64,000 nucleotides of DNA, taken from assembly GCF_001306135.1 (NCBI RefSeq), contig NZ_LGKP01000035.1:62001-126000 (forward strand), given 5' to 3'. The DNA is from Herpetosiphon geysericola (GTDB taxonomy: Bacteria > Chloroflexota > Chloroflexia > Chloroflexales > Herpetosiphonaceae). The notes under the pieces are model-generated. The model made no database searches, was not told the origin of the DNA, and saw only the letters and a program-made list of their open reading frames with translations. Of the stretch, positions 8,668 through 18,224 are shown one piece after another. Each line of letters opens with the position of its first letter. Position 1 is the stretch's first letter. A program made the translations under genes and the position numbers.

Positions 8668-9437
8668 AAACTGGTTTCCTCACGCTTTCGTGGCAAGCCC
8701 GTTGGCTGGTCTAAATCGTAATGGCCTGGCTTGAGATCATCATCAACAGCAACCCGTTGATCAAAGACATAACACTCGCCCTGCCATTGATTGCTGCTTG
8801 GCTCGACGGTTTCTAAATATTTCAAAATGCCGCCTTCAAGATGGTACACCTCTTGAAAACCCTTGCGCAGCATATAGGCCGTTGCTTTTTCGCAGCGAAT
8901 GCCGCCAGTACAAAACATCGCCACTTTGGGATGTTGTTGGGGATCAAGGTTTTGCTCGACAAAGGCTGGAAATTCACGGAATGAATCGGTTTTGGGATTG
9001 AGCGCATGCGGAAAGGTGCCAATTTCCACTTCGTAATCGTTGCGGGTATCAATCACAATCACTTCGGGATCATTGATCAGCGTATTCCACTGCTCTGCAT
9101 CAACATAGGTGCCAACACCGTCATTGGGGTTGATTTCGGGCATGCCGAGGGTCACAATTTCCTTTTTCAAACGCACTTTCATGCGTTGAAACGGAATCTG
9201 GTTGGTCCACGATTCCTTCCATACCAAATCGGCCAGCCGTTGGTCGTTGCGCAGAAAATCGAGCAATTCGCGCATGGCTGGTTCGGGGCCAGCAATCGTT
9301 GAATTAATCCCCTCGTGGGCCAACAAAATCGTGCCTTTGATACCGCGTTGGTTGCAGAAATCGCGCAATGGATCGCGTTTGGCGGCAAAATCGGGCAGGT
9401 CAACAAATTTATAAAAGGCAATAACTAAGATGTCCAT
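8664..9437 (-). CDS. trhO: tRNA uridine(34) hydroxylase TrhO (rhodanese family)
   Basis: A 257-residue member of the YceA/UPF0176 group. An N-terminal acylphosphatase-like domain (FYKFVDLPDF, GIKGTILLAHEGINSTIAG) precedes a rhodanese domain with DTRNDYEVEIGTF and the active-site loop CTGGIRCEKATAYM. TrhO performs oxygen-dependent 5-hydroxylation of U34 in certain tRNAs. Start ATG 9437 lies only 11 bases after the stop of the upstream WXG100 gene. It overlaps the following SDR gene by 4 bases. Confidence 0.92.
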   Translation of the reverse strand: MDILVIAFYKFVDLPDFAAKRDPLRDFCNQRGIKGTILLAHEGINSTIAGPEPAMRELLDFLRNDQRLADLVWKESWTNQIPFQRMKVRLKKEIVTLGMPEINPNDGVGTYVDAEQWNTLINDPEVIVIDTRNDYEVEIGTFPHALNPKTDSFREFPAFVEQNLDPQQHPKVAMFCTGGIRCEKATAYMLRKGFQEVYHLEGGILKYLETVEPSSNQWQGECYVFDQRVAVDDDLKPGHYDLDQPTGLPRKREETSL

Positions 9438-9448
9438 ATGTGTTCATT

Positions 9449-10657
9449 TCAACTAGAAATAATCGTCTCGCTATTGTACCACGATGGTTGTTGGGCGTTC
9501 AGCCAAGGGTTCGCAGTAAAGGTTATGCTATCATCGGAACCCTTTAATTCGCCAATTGAAGTGAATTGCACGCTTTTTGTATCGTTTGGCCTTTCCCATA
9601 AACTAATAATTTCGGGTGAACCATCAAGCGCAATCCTACCTGTTGCATAGGCAACATGGCTGATTGGATTATCACCGCTTTCAAAAAAGACAATGCTACC
9701 TTCAGGAATTAGCGCGCCTTCACACCACCCTTGACGCTGAGTATAGCCGAGACCTTCGGCCAAAGCTTGGCGGACTGCTAGCTTTTGCGCTTCTACATCG
9801 TCTTCTGCTAGGTTTGCTTGCTTGATAACATTCGTATAGATTTCGTCAATATCATGTAATGTAAGATCGCCAGCCAGCAAGCCAATATAGAGTACCGATT
9901 CCCAACAATTCATATTCCATTGAGTATAATTATCTGGCAATATGTCGTCGGCTTGAACATACATATCAAATGATGGCAGAATCGGGTTAGTATCGAAAAT
10001 TAATCTATTGGCCAAGTATGTGATATGTTTATGCCCTGCTTGGATCTCTCGGTTCTGCTCAATAGAAGCATTTAATTTACCATCTTTTAGGCTAACTGAA
10101 GCTTCATACCATGTTAATGATCCCTCTAGCAAGCTAGCAATAATCGTTTGCGGCAAAATTCCTGGCAAGCCGCGAATTGCTTGTAGGACTGTTTGATTTT
10201 GCAGCAACGCTTGACGCTGCTCCAGCGGAATCAAGCGAATGGTTTCGATGACCAGGCTTTGTTGTGGCGTTTGAAGCCATTGCCGAAACTGATTAACGAT
10301 TGTTGGCATGGCTGCTGGTTGCTGTTGATCATGAAGCGGGTTGGGTTGTTCAGATTGAGCATTGAATAGGGTCGCTGCCTCTGCTTCGGCCTCGTGAAAA
10401 GCCTTGGCAATGGCTTTGAGCACGCATTGGCTCTCAGCAAAAACACAGTCTAGGCGCTGATAGGCGGGCACAATTTCGTGATGAAACTGGCTGAAACATG
10501 CCTTGGCTGCATCGCCTTGCCAGCCGCCATGTTCAAGCGCCTGAATCGTTTGCCTCAGTTGTTGCACGATGGCTTGAATTTGGGTTTGTTGGTTGGCGCA
10601 GCGTTGAATGAGTTGGTCGATCAGCTGATAGTCAATTTGGACAATCTGCATAGCCAT
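9449..10657 (-). CDS. WXG100-domain protein with putative cysteine-hydrolase C-terminus
   Basis: A 402-residue two-part protein. Residues 1-105 form the WXG100 helical hairpin: two helices either side of GGWQGDAA (the W-x-G turn), the signature of type VII secretion (Esx) substrates. A linker follows. From about residue 240 a second domain has an NCWE motif (C251) and SHVAYATG (H334), spaced and shaped like the Cys/His pair of NlpC/P60 or papain-fold hydrolases and toxins. No signal peptide is present. A secreted peptidase, amidase or toxin is inferred. No Ess/Ecc secretion gene and no obvious immunity gene is adjacent; trhO begins 11 bases downstream. Confidence 0.65.
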   Translation of the reverse strand: MAMQIVQIDYQLIDQLIQRCANQQTQIQAIVQQLRQTIQALEHGGWQGDAAKACFSQFHHEIVPAYQRLDCVFAESQCVLKAIAKAFHEAEAEAATLFNAQSEQPNPLHDQQQPAAMPTIVNQFRQWLQTPQQSLVIETIRLIPLEQRQALLQNQTVLQAIRGLPGILPQTIIASLLEGSLTWYEASVSLKDGKLNASIEQNREIQAGHKHITYLANRLIFDTNPILPSFDMYVQADDILPDNYTQWNMNCWESVLYIGLLAGDLTLHDIDEIYTNVIKQANLAEDDVEAQKLAVRQALAEGLGYTQRQGWCEGALIPEGSIVFFESGDNPISHVAYATGRIALDGSPEIISLWERPNDTKSVQFTSIGELKGSDDSITFTANPWLNAQQPSWYNSETIISS

Positions 10658-10831
10658 GGGTCTATGCTCCGTTGCTAATCGGCTGGTAGATTATTGAAAT
10701 GTTGGTTGTTGGGTTTATTGAGTGAGGAGTGCAATCAGCACGAGTTCACTATAGCATACTGATTTGGCGCTGTAAAGAGGGCTTTTTTGACATACAATGC
10801 CTGCGATTCGCCTTTTGCTAAGGAACAGTTT

Positions 10832-11998
10832 ATGGCTGAGCTGACTCCCTCTGTTCGTCCACCTCATGAATCGTATTTACGGCTATTTCTGCGCTTTTTG
10901 CGCTTTGGTTTGTTGGCGTGGGGCGGGCCAGTCGCCCAAATTGCCATGATTCGCCAAGAGTTGGTTGAGGAAGAACATTGGATCGAGCGCGAGCATTTTA
11001 ATCGGGTGCTCGCGGTTTATCAGGCCTTGCCCGGCCCCGAAGCCCATGAGTTGTGTGTCTATTTTGGCATGGTTGCCCGTGGCCGAATTGGCGCCGTATT
11101 AGCTGGCTTGGGCTTTATGTTGCCTGGTTTTATCCTGATGCTTGGGCTTTCGTGGGCTTATGTGGCCTATGGAATGAGCGCAATTGGCATCGGGGCGATT
11201 TTGTTTGGCTTCAAGCCAGCAGTGGCAGCCTTGATTATTCGGGCTGTGCATAAAATTGGCGAGCATGCATTGCTCAATCGTCAGCTCTGGGCAATTGCAA
11301 TTGTCGCTGGCATTGCCACCTTTGTGGATGTGCATTTTATCGCAATTCTGCTACTATCGGGCTTAGCCTATTGGCTGTTGCAAAAGCCGCAATTGAACAA
11401 AACCAATTTGCATAGCTCATGGTTGCCATTGTTGGCACTAGCGATTTTGGCTGCGCCCAGCGTGTTGAGTTTGTTTGGTTATGGTTTGCGGACTGGCTTG
11501 CTGACCTTTGGCGGCGCATATACGGCGATTCCATTTTTGCAGAACGATGCGGTGGTTGTTGGCCGTTGGATGACCAATGAACAGTTTATTGATGGCTTGG
11601 CCCTCTCTGGAATTTTGCCAGCGCCATTGATTATTTTCTCGACCTTTGTGGGCTACCTTGGTGGTGGCTTTGCTGGTGCGTTGGCCTTGACCACAGGCAC
11701 ATTTTTGCCAGCCTTTTTATTTACAATTCTTGGCCATCATTGGCTCGAACGAATTATTGCCAATGCTGCAACCCATGCCTTTCTCGATGGGATTACAGCT
11801 GCGGTGGTTGGCTTGATTACGGTCACGACCAGCCAAATTATTCTGGCTGCCTGGCCGCAGGAGTTGGCTCCAGCACTGCTGGCCTTGCTGATTGCTGGGC
11901 TAAGTTTATGGCTGCTCTATCGTTGGAAGGCCAAGTGGGCTACGGCGGCGGTGGTGCTTGGGGCTGGGGTTGTGGGTTTGCTTGCGTTGCTGCTTTAA
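10832..11998 (+). CDS. Chromate transporter (CHR) family protein
   Basis: A 388-residue polytopic membrane protein containing two tandem CHR domains. The first starts LFLRFLRFGLLAWGGPVAQIAMIRQELVEE with YQALPGPEAHELCVYFG; the second repeats the pattern (GLLTFGGAYTAIPFLQNDAVV, DGLALSGILPAPLIIFSTFVGYLGGG). Full-length two-domain ChrA proteins export chromate by proton antiport; many homologues have untested substrates. ATG 10832 was chosen for AAGGA seven bases upstream, although the frame is open to 10787. It stands alone between divergent and convergent neighbours. Confidence 0.9.
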   Translation: MAELTPSVRPPHESYLRLFLRFLRFGLLAWGGPVAQIAMIRQELVEEEHWIEREHFNRVLAVYQALPGPEAHELCVYFGMVARGRIGAVLAGLGFMLPGFILMLGLSWAYVAYGMSAIGIGAILFGFKPAVAALIIRAVHKIGEHALLNRQLWAIAIVAGIATFVDVHFIAILLLSGLAYWLLQKPQLNKTNLHSSWLPLLALAILAAPSVLSLFGYGLRTGLLTFGGAYTAIPFLQNDAVVVGRWMTNEQFIDGLALSGILPAPLIIFSTFVGYLGGGFAGALALTTGTFLPAFLFTILGHHWLERIIANAATHAFLDGITAAVVGLITVTTSQIILAAWPQELAPALLALLIAGLSLWLLYRWKAKWATAAVVLGAGVVGLLALLL

Positions 11999-12088
11999 CT
12001 GAGCATGGGCTTGCTCACCTTCAGATTCGCGCATTCAAAAAATTGGGCTGGCAACCAAGCCTTGAATAATGGAATCGATCATTGATCA

Positions 12089-12153
12089 CCACCCTTCCGT
12101 CCCGCCTCAAGGCGGGAAACGCAGGGGGCTTTAATCCCCCTGCACCCCCTCAA
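12089..12153 (+). repeat. Hairpin-rich intergenic repeat, copy 2
   Basis: This copy begins CCACCCTTCCGTCCCGCC and contains two stems, CCCGCC/GGCGGG and GCAGGGGG/CCCCCTGC. It is very close to copy 4 (57977-58041) and reverse-complement to copies 1 and 3. It fills much of the gap between the chromate-family gene and the histidine kinase. Confidence 0.75.
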
Positions 12154-12271
12154 GCACAATTGGAGGGCCGCAGGCATCTATCGATGAACCTGTCATAACG
12201 TGGTTCGCAGCCGCAGAACTACGGCTTAAAGCCCTTCGACCGCGCTATGGCAGAGGGGCTATCATCTTCAT

Positions 12272-14824
12272 TTAGGCAATAACGCGCGGCGTAAGATCGA
12301 GCGTACCTGCCAATAAATGCGCCACGGTGGTGCGCAAAACAGCTTGATCGAACGGCTTGGCAACCACCACATCGGCGCCGCGCAATTTGGCTTCAGCTGG
12401 ATCGATCTGACGTGCCCAGCCCGAGAGCATCATCGTGCGAATCCCATGTTCGCGCTCTCGAATAAATCGCAACACGTCCCAGCCCATCATATCGGGCATA
12501 CCAAGGTCGGTGATAACCAAATCGAACATGCCAGGCCGGAATTTGGCCAGCGCATCGCGGCCACTATCGGCGCTTACCACTTCGTGGCCCCAAGCAGCCA
12601 ACATGCGACTCAGCGCAATCCGTACCAATTCTTCGTCTTCGACAATCAAAATACTGCCGCGCACATTGGGGATGTCGTGGTCGGTGGCTTCGACTTGGGC
12701 AAAATCGACTTCAAGCATGGGCAGCCAAATTGCGAAGTTGGTGCCGCGACCTTCGATGCTTTGGACTTCGATGCGGCCACTGTGGCGCGAAACAATCGCC
12801 GCTGAAACCGCCAGCCCCAAGCCATTGCCACGCTCGCCCTTGGTCGTAAAGAAGGGATCGAAGATTCGCGCTTTGACTTCTTCGCTCATGCCAACGCCGC
12901 TATCGGCCACTGAAACAAAAACTTCCGAGCCGCGCTGACCAGTCGCAACCCGCAGCATACCACCATTGGGCATGGCATCGACAGCATTGATAATCAAGTT
13001 GGTCAGCACTTCGCGCAATTCAGCAGCATGGCCACGAATTGTTGGCACATTCAGAATTTCGCGTTGCAATTCGATGTTGACCCCTTGCTCTTGGGCGGCG
13101 TTCCGCCAGCGCACTCTGGTCAAATCAAGCGCATCTTCGGCCAATTCGTGCAATTCAACTGGCGCGTCAATTTCGCCATCATCTTTGCGAGCAAAACGCT
13201 GAATCCGTTTGACGGTTTCAGCTCCATCTTTGGCGGCACGTTCAATCACGCGGAGGGTTTCGCGTTGCTCAGGATTTTGCAATTCGCCCATCAACACCTG
13301 AACATTGCCCAAAATGCCTGCCAATAAGTTGTTGAAATCATGGGTAACGCCACTGGCCAATTCGCCAAGCGCCCGTAATTTCTCCACAAACAACAGGTGA
13401 TCTTGGGTTTGCTCAAGTTGTTGCAAAGCTTGCGCCCGTTGATTGTAGAGCCGACCGTTGACCAAGGCGGTAGTCAAAAAGTGCGATAAACCGCCCAACA
13501 AACTGACTTGTTGTTCATCAAAGGCATTCGGGCGGCGGCTGGTCAAATTCAGCGTGCCCAAACGCACGTCGGCGGTGGTCAATGGCTGAATCAACAACGA
13601 TTGCGCTTCATCGGCAAACGGCAATTGCAACGGCTGGCCGATATGATGCTCGACCTCGGCGATATAGACCGGATGACCAGCTTCGTAGGCGGTGCGCAAC
13701 GGCCCGTTACCCTCGGTTTCTTGGCCAGCGCTCAACATACCATAATCTGCATCGTTGGCCGCCAACACCTGAAACATATTGCTGCCAACATCATAGGTCG
13801 TGACGGTTGCTTGATCATAGGGAATAAGTTGGCGAATTTGCTGGAGTGCAGTATCCAAAATCCGCTTTAGATCAAGCGAAGTGCTAATTGCCCGAGCCAA
13901 ATCGTTGATTGCGGTTAGGTTGGTTGCTCGTTCGCGAGCATTGGCAAACAGTTGAGCATTGCTCAGCGACGAGGCCAATAATTCGGCAATATCACGCAAA
14001 TGGTTGAGCGTTTCTTCATCGAGTTTTTGGCTGCTTTGGCTCAACAACACGCCAATAATATGCCCGCTATTCATCAAGGGATGGGCCACTTGAGTTGCAA
14101 CGGTGCTTGGCGAGGGCAATTCAGTGTCAAATGGTGGCTGCCGTTTGATGATAATTTGGCTTTCCGCAGCAGCTTCGGCAGCAATCCCAGCGCTGAGCGC
14201 TAGCCACAACGTCGAGGTCGATTCAATCTGATCAGCTTTGCGGGTAACGCCGTGGCGCACCACAATGCTGCTATTTTCAATCAGGCCAACCCCAACAAAC
14301 GAAAGGTCAAATTTTTTGACCAACGATCGCACAAAATCGTTGAGCAAGGTTTCAATTTCGAGCGTGCTGTTGAGCAAGCGAGCCAATTTAAACACCGCTT
14401 CGTGGCGGCCTTGGGTTGTATGCAACTGGCTGGTTTGGCTGGTTAAACTGGTTTGGCGCGCCAAGAGCTGTTGGCGCAAAGCCTCAACTTTTTGCAAGGT
14501 GGTGTCAATCAATGGGTCGCCCGAATTACCCGCTTCAATTGCTTGATCGGGGTCGAACTCGCTGGGCAATTGTTCAAATGGCTTGCGGCTTTGGCGCACG
14601 CTGCGCATTGTCATAATCAGGGTTAGCAGCGCCCCAATCACGGCGGCGGCCCCAATCACGCTATAAATTATCAATTGTTCGTTGGAACTGAGCGCCCTAC
14701 CTTGGTGCTGTGCTTGATCAAATGACCACCAAAACCAAGCCAAACCGCCTGCGATCAGCAATAACGAAAGCGTTAATCCAATCAGCAGAGCATTGCGAAT
14801 CCGAGCAAGTGGCGAACATCGCAT
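12272..14824 (-). CDS. Membrane hybrid histidine kinase (2 TM, 2 GAF, HisKA, HATPase, receiver)
   Basis: An 850-residue sensor kinase. Two membrane segments (about 10-33 and 50-70) enclose only a short extracytoplasmic stretch. A coiled stretch precedes two GAF domains (about 145-290 and 305-455). The phosphoacceptor helix reads ALGELASGVTHDFNNLLAG with His495, followed by the ATPase domain (N box NLIINAVDAMPNGG; G boxes ADSGVGM and GNGLGLAVS) and a C-terminal receiver with phospho-acceptor D773 (ITDLGMPD). With little outside the membrane, the signal is probably sensed by the GAF domains in the cytoplasm. No response regulator is adjacent. ATG 14824 is preferred over GTG 14830, which overlaps the GAGAAG ribosome site. 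Confidence 0.93.
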   Translation of the reverse strand: MRCSPLARIRNALLIGLTLSLLLIAGGLAWFWWSFDQAQHQGRALSSNEQLIIYSVIGAAAVIGALLTLIMTMRSVRQSRKPFEQLPSEFDPDQAIEAGNSGDPLIDTTLQKVEALRQQLLARQTSLTSQTSQLHTTQGRHEAVFKLARLLNSTLEIETLLNDFVRSLVKKFDLSFVGVGLIENSSIVVRHGVTRKADQIESTSTLWLALSAGIAAEAAAESQIIIKRQPPFDTELPSPSTVATQVAHPLMNSGHIIGVLLSQSSQKLDEETLNHLRDIAELLASSLSNAQLFANARERATNLTAINDLARAISTSLDLKRILDTALQQIRQLIPYDQATVTTYDVGSNMFQVLAANDADYGMLSAGQETEGNGPLRTAYEAGHPVYIAEVEHHIGQPLQLPFADEAQSLLIQPLTTADVRLGTLNLTSRRPNAFDEQQVSLLGGLSHFLTTALVNGRLYNQRAQALQQLEQTQDHLLFVEKLRALGELASGVTHDFNNLLAGILGNVQVLMGELQNPEQRETLRVIERAAKDGAETVKRIQRFARKDDGEIDAPVELHELAEDALDLTRVRWRNAAQEQGVNIELQREILNVPTIRGHAAELREVLTNLIINAVDAMPNGGMLRVATGQRGSEVFVSVADSGVGMSEEVKARIFDPFFTTKGERGNGLGLAVSAAIVSRHSGRIEVQSIEGRGTNFAIWLPMLEVDFAQVEATDHDIPNVRGSILIVEDEELVRIALSRMLAAWGHEVVSADSGRDALAKFRPGMFDLVITDLGMPDMMGWDVLRFIREREHGIRTMMLSGWARQIDPAEAKLRGADVVVAKPFDQAVLRTTVAHLLAGTLDLTPRVIA

Positions 14825-14887
14825 ACACACTTCTCAATAGTTGCTGCCAAAACAACAACGTGAGCCAATCCAAAAAGCTGGGCCAAG

Positions 14888-16930
14888 CTACGTAATTTTG
14901 GTGTTTGCACCAAGCGCTTGGCTTTGATTATTCGGGCTGGAATCGAGCCAACCCATTGCTTGCCATTCGGCATAGGCTGCATTGTACTGAAAAAGCCATG
15001 GTTTAGGCAAACGCGCAATCAACCAAGCTGGCACGTGTTGGCCAACGTTCGCAATCAATGCAGCGCGACTAAACCGCAACCAATCGCCAATCCAGCGCAG
15101 CCAATCGCGCCAGCCAAGCACTTGCCAAGCAACCTGCATAATTTGTGGGTAATAGGCCAGCGTGCCTAATACTACTCGATTATAGTCTTGCCACGTCATT
15201 TGATCTTGAAAAAAGCGCCGCGCCAAATCGTAGCCCAAACGATTGAGCACATGGGCAAAAACATTTTGTAGTTCGTTGACATCCTGCGGGCGGCCCCACG
15301 GAGTCATAAAGCGGCTAAACACCCAATTCATGCTGACGTTGCTTTGGTAGGCACTAATTGCACTTAAATGATTTGGTGTGGTTAATTGCTGTTGCAGCGC
15401 TTGTTCGAGCAAATTGGTGGTGCGCTCAAGGTTGCGGACAAACGAACCAAAGCCGCAAAAGGTTAATGGCGATTGTTGCGCTGAGGCATCGCCCAAAGCC
15501 AAAACTCCCGCCAAAGGCTTGGGTTTGCTCAACGCATGGCGAGCAGGAATATAGCCAAAAACTGGTCGCAGATGCTTGGCATTGGGTGTTAGTTGCTTGT
15601 AGCTTGGCAATAATTCAAAATAATCTTCGAATAAATCAAGCAGCGAGTGCTGATATTGGGCCTTGGCACCAACCTGATCATAATAAAACACATAGACCGT
15701 CAGTTCCTGATCGCGGCCTGGAAAGCCTTCCCAAATCAATTGGCGATCGGCTTGGGTGTCGGCAACGCTAATCAAAATATCGCCCAAGTTTTGGTCATGG
15801 TCTGCGCCACTCAATACTGTGCCAACGGTTGGGCAGATGCCTGCAAACGGTTGACTTGCAAGGGTTAATGGCGAGGTTGCCCCCATTGCATCAATCAGCA
15901 AACGCGTCGCAATCACCTGCGCTTGATCTACCTTGCGCACCGCAACGATGGTTTGCTGGCGCTGTGGATCGTGATAAACATGCTCAAAACTCGTTTCATC
16001 CCAAACGGTACCGCCAGCAGCCAAAAATTGCTGACGTGCATAACGCAGCAGCGCCCCAGCATCAAGCGCAATATCCAACACCTTGGGCAAATGCAATTCG
16101 GCGGGGGCAACCGCTGAACCAGCAGCGTGAAAGCGCACAACCCCATCAGTATAGCGCGCCATAATAATCTCGCGTTCCAGGGTTTCCCACGAGATAAAGC
16201 CAGTTGCCACCAAGCGCTCAAGCTCGGCCTGCGAAATATTCCATTCGCGATGCGCACAGCCAACTTCATGGCGATCAAAGACTAAAACCCGCAGCCCTTT
16301 GCGAGCCATCAGCGTGGCGTGGAGTAAGCCTAAGCCGCCGCCAGCATAAACCAAATCAAACGCAGTATCGACTTTAGGCAACTGTTGGGTTTGGCTGTAG
16401 GGTAGGTTTGGCAGTTGGCCTTGCTCAAATTGTTGCCAGCGTTGATCGAGCGCTTGAATCCGTTGCAGTTGATCGAGGGCATTCATGGCTTGGAACGCTT
16501 GCCATGTGCGTGGATGGCTCTCAGCAAGCTGGTTGCTTGCAGGTGCTTGAGCTGGCCATGCTTCACGCCAATGTTGCAAAACAGCAGCCAATTCGTTGTG
16601 CAACCAACGGCGGCGTTGCCAATAGTGCCATAACTCAAATGCTGTTTTGGGCCATTCAAAGTGCAAGGTTGCCCGAATGTGGGTGCTGGAAACACTATCC
16701 AGCAATTCGAGCACCAAATCGGCTTTGAGGCTTGGTTGATTGCTGCTTTGGGCGTGCCAATGCAAGCGTTGCGGCTGATGCTGGGTGCTAATCTGCCAAG
16801 CCTGATCGGCCCAATGCCAGCTGCCAGCAACTTCAGACCCCAACAACCAGCCAGGCAGCTCGGCCAAGCGGGCATAAATTGTTGCTGGTGCTGCGGCCCA
16901 TTCAAGATCATACTGTGCGTAAACGTGCAT
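14888..16930 (-). CDS. CruA/CruP-like lycopene cyclase family flavoprotein with N-terminal extra domain
   Basis: A 680-residue protein. About 120 N-terminal residues (YDLEWAAAPATIYARLAELPGWLL) resemble an SRPBCC lipid-binding domain. A helical linker follows, then an FAD-binding oxidoreductase part starting at about residue 190 with VYAGGGLGLLHATLMARKGL, RPVFGYIPARHAL, LALGDASAQQSPLTFCGFG, and a helical C-terminus. This order resembles the CruA/CruP lycopene cyclases of green sulfur bacteria, cyanobacteria and Chloroflexi, which form beta- or gamma-ionone rings of carotenoids. The activity is inferred. No other carotenoid gene is nearby. ATG 16930 is used; GTG 16939 is possible. Confidence 0.62.
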   Translation of the reverse strand: MHVYAQYDLEWAAAPATIYARLAELPGWLLGSEVAGSWHWADQAWQISTQHQPQRLHWHAQSSNQPSLKADLVLELLDSVSSTHIRATLHFEWPKTAFELWHYWQRRRWLHNELAAVLQHWREAWPAQAPASNQLAESHPRTWQAFQAMNALDQLQRIQALDQRWQQFEQGQLPNLPYSQTQQLPKVDTAFDLVYAGGGLGLLHATLMARKGLRVLVFDRHEVGCAHREWNISQAELERLVATGFISWETLEREIIMARYTDGVVRFHAAGSAVAPAELHLPKVLDIALDAGALLRYARQQFLAAGGTVWDETSFEHVYHDPQRQQTIVAVRKVDQAQVIATRLLIDAMGATSPLTLASQPFAGICPTVGTVLSGADHDQNLGDILISVADTQADRQLIWEGFPGRDQELTVYVFYYDQVGAKAQYQHSLLDLFEDYFELLPSYKQLTPNAKHLRPVFGYIPARHALSKPKPLAGVLALGDASAQQSPLTFCGFGSFVRNLERTTNLLEQALQQQLTTPNHLSAISAYQSNVSMNWVFSRFMTPWGRPQDVNELQNVFAHVLNRLGYDLARRFFQDQMTWQDYNRVVLGTLAYYPQIMQVAWQVLGWRDWLRWIGDWLRFSRAALIANVGQHVPAWLIARLPKPWLFQYNAAYAEWQAMGWLDSSPNNQSQALGANTKIT

Positions 16931-17004
16931 AATTCCCACAATCGCAATAAAACATTCTATGAGTTTCTACGCAGGTGGGTTGCAGAATGCTTTAGCGCTA
17001 GAAA

Positions 17005-17040
17005 CACAAACGCCGCCTTTACGTTAAAAGCGGCGTTGAT
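17005..17040 (-). terminator. Probable terminator after the 17061-17303 gene
   Basis: AACGCCGC (17009-17016) pairs with GCGGCGTT (17030-17037). On the minus strand the stem is followed by TGTGTTTC, a modest T-rich tract, about 20 bases past the stop of the small gene. Confidence 0.55.
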
Positions 17041-17060
17041 GCTTGAGCTTGAAGCTTAGT

Positions 17061-17303
17061 CTAACCAAATTCTAGCTGCATGCCTTCTTGAAAGAGATCC
17101 CAAATCAGCCAGCAGATAGCATCTTGATCTTCCGTATGGAGATCATCGATATATGATTTGGTGAGCTGAATAATATCTGGGCGACTGAGCAAATAGACCC
17201 GATGACCCATCGTTGCATACAGCCGCATCGACAATTCGTCGGCCAATTCAGTCAAGTCATCATCGATTAATCGTTCATCAGTCGAGCGTAAGCGACCACG
17301 CAT
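17061..17303 (-). CDS. Small conserved-looking hypothetical protein
   Basis: An 80-residue acidic, soluble, helical protein (DDDLTELADELSMRLYATMGHRVYLLSR... DAICWLIWDLFQEGMQLEFG). I do not recognise the family. The start ATG has a GGAGG-like site (CTTGGAGG) about 8 bases upstream. It lies 34 bases after the four-TM membrane protein gene and before a terminator, so it is likely the last gene of a three-gene unit with the lipoprotein and the membrane protein. Confidence 0.7.
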   Translation of the reverse strand: MRGRLRSTDERLIDDDLTELADELSMRLYATMGHRVYLLSRPDIIQLTKSYIDDLHTEDQDAICWLIWDLFQEGMQLEFG

Positions 17304-17337
17304 CGGCCACCTCCAAGGGTATGAGTTAAGTTAAAAC

Positions 17338-18204
17338 CTAGCGTGAGTAACCGCCAGGTCGATCCATGGGCGAGCGATCCATCGAAGTGGTATTGGTTGG
17401 CTTGGTGCCAGGGTTCATGGATGTATCCATCAAACTATCGGCAACATAATCCAAGTACCCTTTGATGTCCTCGTTATCTTCTAACGCTGCGAAGGGTGTT
17501 ACGGTTCCGCTCACGGCCTTAACACTTTGGGCTAGCTCTTTCATGGTGGTGTCGATGCCACGCACCAAACCACGCATAACCGAGGCTAGTTCTTCTTTTT
17601 CTTGGACAGTCAAATTGGCAAAACCGATCAGCGCTTTCTCTTGAGCGCGGAGCAAGGTATTGCGTAAAATAGCAATATCGGCTTGGGTTTGCAATTCGTA
17701 GCGGCGTACCAAGTGTGCTTGGCGAATCTGTTCGACCAGTTCTTCGCTGCTGACTGGAGTCCACAACAATGCAGGAATAAAGATAAAGCCGATCAATCCG
17801 ACCAAGACTTGCAACAAGGTAATATTGCTATCTTGGACGACTGCTTGGGTTTCCCACCATTGATATTGCAAGGTAAACGAGTAGTACACCAGAATCAAGG
17901 CACAGACCACGACCACAACATAGCCGAGGGTTCGGGCATTGATTTTTTGCAACAACATACCTGCTGGCGACCATGGAATCAAGAAGCTCACCAAGCTCGG
18001 CGGTGCTAAAACTAAAATCAATGTAAAGGAGCCAGCAATCAGCTTATTGGGGGTAAGAACGCTTTGAATACCCCACCAATACACAGCCGATCCGACCATG
18101 GCGCATACGGCAAGCACAACCAAGAGGGTTTTCGCCGTAAACTGAAAACCGCCTCCTCGGTTGCGGCGCTGACCGCGAACCATTTCTAAATACCGACTGC
18201 TCAT
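17338..18204 (-). CDS. Four-TM membrane protein with C-terminal helical cytoplasmic region, unknown function
   Basis: A 288-residue protein. After a basic N-terminus (about 25 residues with QRRNRGGG) come four hydrophobic segments at about 27-47, 55-80, 90-112 and 128-148. A soluble region of about 140 residues follows, mostly charged helix (probable coiled coil around 160-235), ending in a Pro/Gly/Ser-rich disordered tail. No catalytic motif is seen. The basic N-terminus and long C-terminal helix should be cytoplasmic. It starts 20 bases after the upstream lipoprotein gene with a GGAGA ribosome site, so the two probably act together at the envelope. Confidence 0.75.
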   Translation of the reverse strand: MSSRYLEMVRGQRRNRGGGFQFTAKTLLVVLAVCAMVGSAVYWWGIQSVLTPNKLIAGSFTLILVLAPPSLVSFLIPWSPAGMLLQKINARTLGYVVVVVCALILVYYSFTLQYQWWETQAVVQDSNITLLQVLVGLIGFIFIPALLWTPVSSEELVEQIRQAHLVRRYELQTQADIAILRNTLLRAQEKALIGFANLTVQEKEELASVMRGLVRGIDTTMKELAQSVKAVSGTVTPFAALEDNEDIKGYLDYVADSLMDTSMNPGTKPTNTTSMDRSPMDRPGGYSR

Positions 18205-18224
18205 ATGTACAGTCTCCTTCTGCC

